Of a DNA stretch of 5,231 bases, positions 1 through 5,231 are shown in pieces; position 1 is the first letter of the stretch; each line of letters opens with the position of its first letter. The position numbers and the translations under genes are program-made. Origin of the DNA: an uncultured Collinsella sp. Its GTDB lineage: Bacteria > Actinomycetota > Coriobacteriia > Coriobacteriales > Coriobacteriaceae. The stretch is from positions 1 to 5,231 of the forward strand of contig CABUUE010000111.1 in the NCBI GenBank assembly GCA_902494685.1. Direction: 5' to 3'. The notes below the pieces were generated by a model that was not told where the DNA came from, searched no databases, and saw nothing but the letters and a program-made list of their open reading frames with translations.

Positions 1-2817
1 ATGCAGCGCGTGGCCATCGCCCGCGCCCTGATTAATGATCCCGAGACTGTGCTGGCAGACGAGCCGACCGGCGCTTTGGATTCAACGACATCCGTGCAGG
101 TCATGGACTTGCTTAAGGACGTGGCGCGCGACCGCCTGGTTATTATGGTCACGCACAATCCCGAGCTGGCGTATCAATACGCCACGCGTATCGTCAACCT
201 GGCGGACGGCAAGATCACCGACGATTCCGATCCTTTCGATGCTGCGAAGGCCGCGCGTCGCGAGGCCAAGCCTACGCGCAAAACCTCGATGAGCTTTGTG
301 ACGGCGCTGGGACTTTCTGCCCGAAACCTTATGACCAAAAAGGGCCGTACGGCCATGACGGCCTTTGCGGGGTCCATCGGCATCATCGGCATCGCGGCGA
401 TTCTGGCGCTGTCCAACGGCGTAAACGGCTACATCAAAAAGGTCGAGGAGGATACGCTCTCGAGTTACCCGCTTACGATCTCCAAGCAGGACTACGACCT
501 GTCGTCCATGATGGGCGGGCAGGGGGCTGCGGATGATGGCTCGTCTGCAAATGCGGATTCGTCCAACGACAATACCGGCGACAAAGCTCAGGGAATCGAT
601 AAGATTCCTGTGGTCACGGCCGTAAAGGATATGTTTGCGAGCGTTAAGTCCAACGACATGACGAGCTTTAAGGCATGGCTCGATGCCGGTGGCGACGGCA
701 TCGATAAAGAGGTCAATGCCATTCAGTACGGCTACGGTGTATCGCCGGTTGTCTATCGTGCCGGCAAGGGCGACGAGAAGCCTGTCCGGCTGGTGCCCAA
801 CGCCATGACCGAGGCCATGAGCGGAGGCGCGAGCTCGGCGGCAACGGTGAGCATGGAATCCATGGGAACCTCGGTCTTTAACGAGATGATTGACGACCAG
901 GGCCTGCTCGACAGCCAGTACGATGTCGTGGCGGGGCATTGGCCTACGTCTGCTAACGAAGCCGTGATGGTGCTTTCGAGCCGTGGCACGGTGGGCGATT
1001 ACACGCTCTACAGCATCGGTGCGCTGGATATCGATGAGCTCAACGATCTGGTAAACAGCGCCATGGCGGCCGACGGTGGGGTCGAAACGCCCGAGACCGG
1101 CACCGACTTTACCTACGACGATGCGCTGTCTACCACGTTTAAGGTGCTGTCGCCGGCCGATGCGTATCGCAAAAACGAAGAGACCGGCATGTGGACTGAC
1201 ATGTCTGGCGACGCCGACTTTATGACGGCCAAGGTTGCCGACGGTATTGACGTGCACATTGTGGGCGTGGTGCGACCTAACGAGACCGCCAACGCGAGCG
1301 CGTTGTCTCCGGGCATTGCCTATACGCATGCTCTGACTCGCCAGCTTATGGAGCGTGCTGCCGATTCGCAGATTGTGCAGGAGCAACTCGCCCACCCCGA
1401 GACGGATGTCTTTACGGGCAAGTCTTTCGATGAGCTGCAAGGCGAGGCCAAACAAGGCGTGGACCTGGGCAGCATGTTCAGCGTGGACGAGGCGGCGCTC
1501 AAGAGCGCGTTCTCGTTCGATACGTCTGCACTCTCGGGTGCGGCCGGCGGTATGGACCTTTCTGGTATCGACTTATCCGGGCTGGACATTGACCTTTCGG
1601 GCGTTGGTAAGGACATCGACTTCAGCGACATCATGGCCAAAGCGCCAGCCCCAGATTTCTCGGGTATCTTTGACGGTCTGGACCTCACGCCCGAGCAAAT
1701 GCAGCAGGTGGGAACACTAGTCAACCGGCTGTTTGAGGGATTTTTGCAGTCTGATCAGTTTAAGGCGTTGACGCCCGATGATCTTAAGGACGCGTCAAAG
1801 CTCGCCGCCGCATTCTCGACGTATCTTGAGAGTGATACGGCAGCCCAGCAATACCTGGCTCAGCTCAAAGCGCTCGGCGGCGATGCCCTGGCCGAGCGCC
1901 TGCAACAGGCGATGACCGACTATGTGCAAAAGCAGCTGGCTCCGTATCTGCAGCAGGCTATGGATCAGGTGATGAAGGCAATTAGCGAGCAGATAGCGTC
2001 GACGGTATCGTCCCAGCTCAAGGCGGGCGCAGCGGGGCTTATGGACCAGATGGCGACGCAGATGTCTTCGAGTTTTGCCAACCTGGCGAGCGCCATGCAC
2101 GTGGATGCGAGCGCCTTTGCTCGTGCCATCCATTTCAACATGGACGCCGAGGACCTGAGTTCGCTCATGATGAGCTATGCCAAGGCGTCGAAGCTCACCT
2201 ACGACAACAACCTGACCACGTTGGGCTATGCGGACGAGGCAGACCCCATCTCGGTCAAGATTTTCCCGCGCGACTTTGAGGCCAAGGAGCGCGTGCTCGA
2301 TCACATCGACGCGTACAACAAACAGGTCAAAGCCGCCGGCCACGACGAGCAGGCAATCTCGTACACCGACTACATGGGCATCATCATGGGTTCGGTGACC
2401 GACATCGTGAACACCATCAGCTTGGTGCTCATCGCATTCGTGAGCATCAGCTTGGTGGTGAGCTCCATCATGATCGGCATCATCACCTACATCAGCGTGC
2501 TGGAGCGTAAAAAGGAGATCGGCATCCTGCGCGCGATTGGCGCGTCGAAGCGCAACGTGGCCAACGTATTCAATGCCGAGACCTTTATCGAAGGCCTCAT
2601 CGCCGGTGTCTTTGCCATTGTCGTCGTGGTGCTCGTGAGTTTTCCGGTCAATGCCTGGGCGCTTGCGGCCAAACAGGTCCCCAACCTGATGAGCCTGCCC
2701 GTGCAGGATGCGCTGGTGCTCATCGCGATTTCGGTGCTGCTGACGGTTGTTGCCGGCCTGCTGCCCGCCCGCAGCGCGTCCAGGAAGGATCCCGTGGAGG
2801 CCCTGCGCTCCGAATAA
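1..2817 (+). CDS. ABC transporter, fused ATPase/FtsX-type permease (MacB-like), 5' truncated by the window
   Basis: This is the C-terminal 938 residues of a one-chain ABC exporter. The first codon is not the real start: residues 1-10 (MQRVAIARAL) normally follow the LSGGQ signature, so Walker A, Q-loop and signature lie upstream of the window. Visible ATPase parts are Walker B plus D-loop (VLADEPTGALD, residues 17-27, catalytic E21) and the H-loop histidine H52. A charged linker leads to TM1 (about 119-138). A very large extracytoplasmic region follows (about 142-795), with a Ser/Asn/Asp-rich stretch (172-198), DLSG repeats (519-534) and a long Ala/Gln-rich helical section (about 560-720). 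The C-terminal FtsX domain has three TM segments (about 802-830, 862-885, 903-921), the coupling motif ERKKEIGILRAIGAS (835-849) and the typical end DPVEALR. MacB/FtsX-type proteins act mechanically on envelope or extracellular substrates, such as peptides, antibiotics or lipoproteins. The substrate here cannot be inferred. Stop TAA is at 2815-2817. Confidence 0.93.
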   Translation: MQRVAIARALINDPETVLADEPTGALDSTTSVQVMDLLKDVARDRLVIMVTHNPELAYQYATRIVNLADGKITDDSDPFDAAKAARREAKPTRKTSMSFVTALGLSARNLMTKKGRTAMTAFAGSIGIIGIAAILALSNGVNGYIKKVEEDTLSSYPLTISKQDYDLSSMMGGQGAADDGSSANADSSNDNTGDKAQGIDKIPVVTAVKDMFASVKSNDMTSFKAWLDAGGDGIDKEVNAIQYGYGVSPVVYRAGKGDEKPVRLVPNAMTEAMSGGASSAATVSMESMGTSVFNEMIDDQGLLDSQYDVVAGHWPTSANEAVMVLSSRGTVGDYTLYSIGALDIDELNDLVNSAMAADGGVETPETGTDFTYDDALSTTFKVLSPADAYRKNEETGMWTDMSGDADFMTAKVADGIDVHIVGVVRPNETANASALSPGIAYTHALTRQLMERAADSQIVQEQLAHPETDVFTGKSFDELQGEAKQGVDLGSMFSVDEAALKSAFSFDTSALSGAAGGMDLSGIDLSGLDIDLSGVGKDIDFSDIMAKAPAPDFSGIFDGLDLTPEQMQQVGTLVNRLFEGFLQSDQFKALTPDDLKDASKLAAAFSTYLESDTAAQQYLAQLKALGGDALAERLQQAMTDYVQKQLAPYLQQAMDQVMKAISEQIASTVSSQLKAGAAGLMDQMATQMSSSFANLASAMHVDASAFARAIHFNMDAEDLSSLMMSYAKASKLTYDNNLTTLGYADEADPISVKIFPRDFEAKERVLDHIDAYNKQVKAAGHDEQAISYTDYMGIIMGSVTDIVNTISLVLIAFVSISLVVSSIMIGIITYISVLERKKEIGILRAIGASKRNVANVFNAETFIEGLIAGVFAIVVVVLVSFPVNAWALAAKQVPNLMSLPVQDALVLIAISVLLTVVAGLLPARSASRKDPVEALRSE

Positions 2818-2848
2818 TGTGACAAATGGACGGCCCCTTTGTCACATT
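2816..2848 (+). terminator. Perfect 11-bp inverted repeat overlapping the ABC gene stop codon; possible terminator or dispersed palindrome
   Basis: AATGTGACAAA (2816-2826) and TTTGTCACATT (2838-2848) are exact reverse complements around an 11-base loop, TGGACGGCCCC. The left arm begins inside the TAA stop codon. No T-run follows the right arm (TTGAGACCC), so it is not a textbook intrinsic terminator. It may stop transcription together with the next hairpin, protect the mRNA 3' end, or belong to a repeated intergenic palindrome family. Recalled resemblance to such elements in coriobacterial genomes is not verified here. Confidence 0.6.
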
Positions 2849-2849
2849 G

Positions 2850-2872
2850 AGACCCTTGCGAAAACGGGGTCT
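2850..2872 (+). terminator. Second hairpin behind the ABC gene, 6-bp stem
   Basis: AGACCC (2850-2855) pairs with GGGTCT (2867-2872) around an 11-base loop. It starts two bases after the preceding palindrome and is followed only by AATTACCG, so the U-tract is poor. In tandem with the first hairpin it could help end the ABC transcript before the MFS promoter. It may be chance; the loop is large for an efficient terminator. Confidence 0.35.
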
Positions 2873-2890
2873 AATTACCGTTCGGCAGGT
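2873..2890. promoter_or_regulatory. Operator-like site 1, upstream of the MFS promoter
   Basis: The core TACC-GTTC-GGCA (2876-2887) matches the perfect site at 5120-5131 read on the opposite strand (CGTTCG core). Seven of the eight arm positions agree with TACC/GGTA; the exception is C for T at 2886. It is followed by GGT, echoing the GGTA-GGTA run of the better sites. It lies about 30 bases upstream of the proposed -35 box. It is likely an auxiliary binding site for the TetR-family protein encoded at 4412-4990. This is inferred from motif sharing only. Confidence 0.5.
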
Positions 2891-2917
2891 TAAGAACTCC
2901 CTCTCCCCGCTTAATGC

Positions 2918-2946
2918 TTGACGAAGAGTCCTCTGGTTTATATACC
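2918..2946 (+). promoter_or_regulatory. Probable sigma-70-type promoter of the MFS gene
   Basis: The -35 box TTGACG (2918-2923) is followed, 17 bases later, by TATACC (2941-2946). An overlapping TATATA (2939-2944) would give a 15-base spacer. Transcription would start near 2953, leaving a leader of roughly 40 bases before the ATG at 2993. The -10 element lies within operator-like site 2, which suits direct repression by blocking RNA polymerase. Confidence 0.6.
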
Positions 2947-2962
2947 TATCGGTAGGCATATA
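2939..2962. promoter_or_regulatory. Operator-like site 2, over the -10 region of the MFS promoter
   Basis: The core TACC-TATC-GGTA (2943-2954) has perfect TACC/GGTA arms and the same geometry as the site at 5120-5131. A second dyad, shifted by two bases, also covers the site: TATAT-a-CCTA-t-CG-g-TAGG-c-ATATA. It pairs 10 of 12 positions across 2939-2962. Read on the minus strand, about 16 of 20 positions agree with the site at 5116-5135. Position and symmetry fit a TetR-family dimer operator that occludes the promoter. Confidence 0.65.
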
Positions 2963-2983
2963 GGATGTATTGCCGATAGAAAT

Positions 2984-2987
2984 GGAG
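2984..2987 (+). promoter_or_regulatory. Ribosome binding site that sets the MFS start
   Basis: GGAG stands five bases before the ATG at 2993. The alternative in-frame TTG at 2918 would add 25 residues, but it coincides with the -35 box and would place the promoter and operator inside the coding region. It also has no comparable Shine-Dalgarno sequence. The ATG at 2993 is therefore preferred. Confidence 0.8.
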
Positions 2988-2992
2988 CAACC

Positions 2993-4273
2993 ATGACTCT
3001 CACCACACCAGCCAAAAAAGATTGTCTCCGTGAAAGCGGCGCATTTGCTTGGGTCGTCGTTATTGCGCTCGGCTTAATGTCCGCCGGAACAACTGGCACA
3101 TATAGCATTATTGCCGGCTCATTCGTTGCTCCAGTATGTGAAGATCTGGGCTTTGACTACACTTCTTTTTCTTTCTATTTCACCGCGATTCTTCTTGGCC
3201 TTGCGCTTGGGCTTCCGCTTTTGAGTCGCTTCATTCCAAAAGTAATCGGCAAACCATGGCATATTTGCATTGAACTCGTCCTTATTGCCGCCGGCGCCGC
3301 AATGGCGTTCTACACCGAGGTCTGGATGTTCACCGTCTCCGCCGCAGTGATCGGCATCTGCTTTTCGTTTACAACGGGCGTCTGCATGTCCGATGTCATT
3401 GACCAATGGTTCAGCAAATCGTCCGGTCTCGCCATCGGCCTCGCTTGGGGCGTTAATTCTCTCTGCACGCTGTTATTGAGTCCTGTCATTACGCTGGTCA
3501 TCGAGCAGCAAGGCTGGCGTACGGGATACATCGTGCTTGCGGCCGTTTCTGCAGCTATGATTTTGCCTGCAAGCGCATTTATCATTCGCCTTAACCCCTC
3601 TGATCGCAATATGCTTCCGTACGGAGAGACCGCCTCCGAAACCCATGAGAGCTGCAGCGCCGATGAGCAGGAAGATGTCCTTTCGGGCATGGCACTCCGC
3701 GATGCCGCGAAAACGCCGTCTTTTATTCTCTGTGTCCTCTTGCTTTGCGTGGCGCAGCTCACCTGCTGCATGAACCAGCTGTTTCCAACCTATGCAAGCG
3801 AGGTCGGTTTCAATCCTATCGTAGGAAGCTTAATGGTCTCGGCAGCTTCACTCTCCGATATCTTCCTAAATCTCTTCGTGGGCAAAACATGCGACAAGCT
3901 TGGCGCTATTAAAGCAACGGTCGCATGGACAGGTGTCAGCATTCTTTCATTCCTGCTTCTTATCATTGGCGGAAGCAATGAGACCGTTTCCATCATTGCA
4001 GCTGGTGTAAACGATGTCATGTTCGCCATCGTTGGAACCGCAATGCCGATGCTTCTCCTCTCGCTCTTTGGATCACGCGATTTTGGAAGGATCTATTCGA
4101 TCGTTTGCTCAGCGGGCTATGTCGTCGGTGCTTTTGGAATGCCGGTCATGATGAAGGTTTACGGCATGGCAGGGTCATTCCAGGGAGTATTTATCTTCTG
4201 CATTGCCTGCAACCTTATGATTGTTGCGTTTGCTATCGTTTCCGGCTTTCTCAATAAGGCTGCTGAAAAGTAA
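2993..4273 (+). CDS. MFS transporter, oxalate/formate antiporter-monocarboxylate (OFA/MCT-like) type
   Basis: The 426-residue protein has about 12 hydrophobic segments in two six-helix halves: TM1 18-40, TM2 59-80, TM3 91-107, TM4 111-132, TM5 144-168, TM6 178-199. A hydrophilic loop (about 200-245) separates the second half. It should act in the cytoplasmic membrane as a secondary carrier. Features typical of the OFA/MCT branch are the DQWFSKSSGLAIGLAWG stretch before and into TM5 (137-153), GWR at 174-176 just before TM6, and the NPSDRNMLPYG stretch after TM6 (201-211). Such carriers usually move small organic acids or related compounds; the actual substrate is unknown. The gene has its own promoter with two operator-like sites, ends in tandem stops (TAATAA, 4271-4276) and faces the TetR gene tail-to-tail. 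Induction by release of that TetR protein is inferred. Drug efflux is an alternative role. Confidence 0.88.
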   Translation: MTLTTPAKKDCLRESGAFAWVVVIALGLMSAGTTGTYSIIAGSFVAPVCEDLGFDYTSFSFYFTAILLGLALGLPLLSRFIPKVIGKPWHICIELVLIAAGAAMAFYTEVWMFTVSAAVIGICFSFTTGVCMSDVIDQWFSKSSGLAIGLAWGVNSLCTLLLSPVITLVIEQQGWRTGYIVLAAVSAAMILPASAFIIRLNPSDRNMLPYGETASETHESCSADEQEDVLSGMALRDAAKTPSFILCVLLLCVAQLTCCMNQLFPTYASEVGFNPIVGSLMVSAASLSDIFLNLFVGKTCDKLGAIKATVAWTGVSILSFLLLIIGGSNETVSIIAAGVNDVMFAIVGTAMPMLLLSLFGSRDFGRIYSIVCSAGYVVGAFGMPVMMKVYGMAGSFQGVFIFCIACNLMIVAFAIVSGFLNKAAEK

Positions 4274-4278
4274 TAAGC

Positions 4279-4294
4279 GCCGATTTGCATCGGC
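4279..4294 (+). other. Small hairpin just after the MFS stop codons
   Basis: GCCGAT (4279-4284) pairs with ATCGGC (4289-4294) around the four-base loop TTGC. No T-run follows. It precedes the much stronger stem-loop at 4309 and may protect the mRNA 3' end or simply be chance. Confidence 0.35.
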
Positions 4295-4308
4295 ATAGAT
4301 TGCCATGC

Positions 4309-4357
4309 AACAGGGGTCGACTCCAAGCCAGACTGGAGTCGACCCCTGTTTTCGTTT
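4309..4357 (+). terminator. Strong intrinsic terminator of the MFS gene
   Basis: A perfect 17-bp stem is formed by AACAGGGGTCGACTCCA (4309-4325) and TGGAGTCGACCCCTGTT (4334-4350), with an eight-base loop AGCCAGAC. TTCGTTTT follows directly. It lies in the gap between the convergent MFS and TetR genes. On the minus strand only a short T pair follows the stem, so it should be much weaker for the TetR transcript, although the stem itself is symmetrical. Confidence 0.85.
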
Positions 4358-4364
4358 TAAAGGT

Positions 4365-4376
4365 TGCCTGCAGGCA
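4365..4376. repeat. Perfect 12-bp palindrome TGCCTGCAGGCA
   Basis: The sequence equals its own reverse complement and lies between the terminator and the end of the TetR gene. It is unlike the TACC/GGTA operators. A possible protein site or chance; no role can be assigned. Confidence 0.25.
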
Positions 4377-4411
4377 CCATGAGTGCCAACATGCGCTTCA
4401 GCTTGGCTGGT

Positions 4412-4990
4412 TTATTTGAACATAAGCTCGACTATTCCCGCCCAAACCGCTTTTTCATCAATATCCTCACCTTGAGCGACCGTATTGCTTGCTCCCTCCA
4501 GAACGGTATAAAGAATTTGTACGTAGAGCATTACGTCGGCGCTATCGGAAAACGCGCCAATCTCTACACCATGAAGAAGGATGTCTTTAAGCGCATCCAT
4601 GGTTCGTTTGGTCGCCGTCGCTTGACGTTCCTGAACTGCAGGAATTCGATTTGCTTGAACGCTAACCTCGGCCAGCACGCGCCGGCGCTTTTCATCGCTT
4701 CGATAGCCACCTATAACTGAATTGCCGAGCTCGATAAGCGCGGCCTTGAACCCGTCCCTATCGACTATTAGCGAGTAGTCGCGCTGATAGTCAATAGTCG
4801 GAAACATGCTGTCCAAGAGCGTAGTGAAAATCTCCTCTTTTGAGGGAAAGTAGTAGTACACCGACGGCTTGGATATACCGACAAAGTCGCAAATCTTTCC
4901 GATAGACGCTTTGTCATAACCGACTTCTGCCACAAGATCGTACATTGCGTCCAATATTTTTTTTCTTGTGCTCACGCTGCATTTCTCCAT
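4412..4990 (-). CDS. TetR/AcrR-family transcriptional regulator
   Basis: The 192-residue protein is of normal length for the family. The N-terminal DNA-binding domain is clear: helix 1 STRKKILDAMYDLVAEVGYD (about 7-26), then the helix-turn-helix ASIGKICDFVGISKPSVYYYF (28-48) and the conserved SKEEIF (50-55). Residues from about 60 to 192 are the divergent helical ligand-binding and dimerisation half, so the inducer cannot be read from sequence. The start ATG (4990-4988) has GGAAG (5004-5000) nine bases upstream. The gene is divergent from the gene at 5215 and convergent with the MFS gene. Operator-like sites occur before all three genes, and one lies over its own probable promoter, so autorepression and control of both neighbours are inferred. 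In TetR systems of this layout the ligand is often the transporter's substrate or the divergent enzyme's substrate. It is most probably a repressor. Confidence 0.93.
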   Translation of the reverse strand: MEKCSVSTRKKILDAMYDLVAEVGYDKASIGKICDFVGISKPSVYYYFPSKEEIFTTLLDSMFPTIDYQRDYSLIVDRDGFKAALIELGNSVIGGYRSDEKRRRVLAEVSVQANRIPAVQERQATATKRTMDALKDILLHGVEIGAFSDSADVMLYVQILYTVLEGASNTVAQGEDIDEKAVWAGIVELMFK

Positions 4991-5062
4991 TGCAAATCAC
5001 TTCCGCACTACCAACATTATTAAGGATGGCAACGGAACATCAATTCGTGTCCAAACATGACC

Positions 5063-5090
5063 ACTATATACGGCGAACGGTATGTATCAG
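5063..5090. promoter_or_regulatory. Operator-like site 3 and probable TetR-gene promoter
   Basis: CGGC-GAAC-GGTA (5071-5082) keeps the GAAC centre and the right arm GGTA of the site at 5120 but has a degraded left arm. The shared run CGAACGGTA is followed by KGTAT in both sites. Weak flanking symmetry (ATA at 5066-5068 against TAT at 5085-5087) extends the dyad. On the minus strand, TATAGT (5068-5063) is a plausible -10 for the TetR gene, with a poor -35 about 17 bases upstream. The site would then sit in the spacer, fitting autorepression. Confidence 0.5.
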
Positions 5091-5115
5091 TAGGCGAGCG
5101 GCAATTATTCAAAAT

Positions 5116-5135
5116 TATCTACCGAACGGTAGGTA
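5116..5135. promoter_or_regulatory. Operator-like site 4, the most symmetric copy, before the divergent gene
   Basis: CTACCG-AA-CGGTAG (5119-5132) is a perfect inverted repeat apart from its AA centre. The dyad extends to TA/TA at 5116-5117 and 5134-5135 with one mismatch per arm. The core TACC-GAAC-GGTA is the best representative of the motif, and GGTAGGTATA on its right is shared with the other sites. It overlaps or abuts the likely promoter of the gene at 5215, so binding there should repress that gene. Confidence 0.65.
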
Positions 5136-5147
5136 TAGTAGTACTAT
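5134..5147 (+). promoter_or_regulatory. Candidate -10 elements for the divergent gene
   Basis: TATAGT (5134-5139) and TACTAT (5142-5147) both resemble -10 boxes and directly follow operator-like site 4. No convincing -35 stands at the right distance for either: AAAATT precedes the first and CTACCG the second at 17 bases. The start point would be near 5147-5155. TATAG and CTATA also form a small 5-bp inverted repeat here. Confidence 0.4.
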
Positions 5148-5149
5148 AG

Positions 5150-5208
5150 CAGGTGAAACCCCGCTATTGTCGCGGCCGGACAGCATCGCGGGAAACCCGA
5201 CGGAAGGA
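5150..5208 (+). promoter_or_regulatory. GC-rich, potentially structured leader with ribosome binding site for the divergent gene
   Basis: The leader between the candidate promoter and ATG 5215 can form several helices. CCCGC (5160-5164) can pair with GCGGG (5188-5192), enclosing TGTC/GACA (5168-5171 with 5179-5182). Alternatives are CCGC/GCGG (5161-5164 with 5172-5175) and CGGG-AAA-CCCG (5189-5199). These options are mutually exclusive in part. The AAGGA ribosome site (5204-5208) lies beside the last hairpin. The run GGTGAAA...CCGC-TATTGT...GCGG loosely recalls the cobalamin riboswitch core, but key parts such as the B12 box are not evident, so no class is assigned. Confidence 0.3.
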
Positions 5209-5214
5209 CCAACC

Positions 5215-5231
5215 ATGTACGAGAACTATCG
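5215..5231 (+). CDS. Start of an unidentified divergent gene, cut by the window end
   Basis: ATG at 5215 begins MYENY, with the sixth codon incomplete (CG). AAGGA (5204-5208) lies six bases upstream, a good Shine-Dalgarno spacing, and a regulatory region with an operator-like site precedes it. The product cannot be identified from five residues. Divergence from a TetR gene and the shared operator motif suggest it belongs to the same functional unit as the MFS transporter, perhaps an enzyme acting on the transported compound, but that is inference only. Confidence 0.6.

Noticed and set aside
1..3. ATG at the first base as the true start of the ABC gene
   Set aside because: The protein would lack Walker A, Q-loop and the LSGGQ signature. 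The codon is an internal methionine in the conserved stretch after the signature.
82..1455. Long minus-strand open frame of 457 codons
   Set aside because: It lies wholly antisense to the ABC gene, is rich in Arg and His as expected from an antisense shadow of GC-rich coding DNA, and shows no recognisable domain.
1795..2343. Minus-strand open frame of 182 codons
   Set aside because: Antisense shadow of the ABC ectodomain, with no family features and no upstream control signals.
2918..2992. TTG-initiated 25-residue N-terminal extension of the MFS protein
   Set aside because: The stretch holds the -35 and -10 boxes and an operator; the ATG at 2993 has a good GGAG and gives a normal MFS N-terminus.
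4364..4720. Plus-strand open frame of 118 codons
   Set aside because: It overlaps the clearly coding TetR gene on the other strand, has no good ribosome site, and its translation has no family character.
5150..5214. Definite cobalamin or FMN riboswitch
   Set aside because: Only short strings match. The B12 box, and for FMN the ACCGGCGGT-type segment, are not present in order, so only a low-interest structured leader is reported.
2750..5231. Mobile element, attachment site or CRISPR
   Set aside because: No transposase or integrase gene, no terminal repeats with target duplication, and no regularly spaced repeats. The repeated motifs are better explained as operators.

Overview
The window carries three substantial genes and the first codons of a fourth. 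Gene style suggests a high-GC, Gram-positive gut actinobacterium, most likely class Coriobacteriia (a Collinsella-like genus). This rests on the style of the giant MacB/FtsX-type exporter, the long perfect palindromes after genes, and recalled similarity of the TGTGACAAA palindrome to coriobacterial intergenic elements. Without a search, the genus is only a guess.

Layout. Positions 1-2817 (+) hold the 3' part of a large ABC transporter that fuses an ATPase to an FtsX-type permease. The window opens just downstream of where the ABC signature should be, so the true start is outside. Two hairpins follow its stop (2816-2848 and 2850-2872). Next come a promoter and two operator-like sites, then an MFS transporter of the oxalate/formate-monocarboxylate type (2993-4273, +). 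A strong stem-loop terminator (4309-4357) separates it from a convergent TetR-family repressor gene (4412-4990, -). The 224-base region 4991-5214 carries two more operator-like sites and a short GC-rich leader for a divergent gene. That gene starts at 5215 and runs off the window.

How the parts fit. Four copies of a motif close to TACC-GWWC-GGTA lie only in the control regions noticed: two flanking the MFS promoter (2876-2887 and 2943-2954), one over the probable promoter of the TetR gene (5071-5082), and one over the probable promoter of the divergent gene (5120-5131). The simplest reading is a local regulon in which the TetR protein represses itself, the MFS transporter and the unknown gene at 5215. 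An inducer, perhaps the transported compound, would release all three. The ligand and the enzyme, if the divergent gene is one, cannot be named from this window. The ABC transporter appears to be an unrelated upstream neighbour.

No rRNA, tRNA, CRISPR array, insertion sequence or phage gene was seen.
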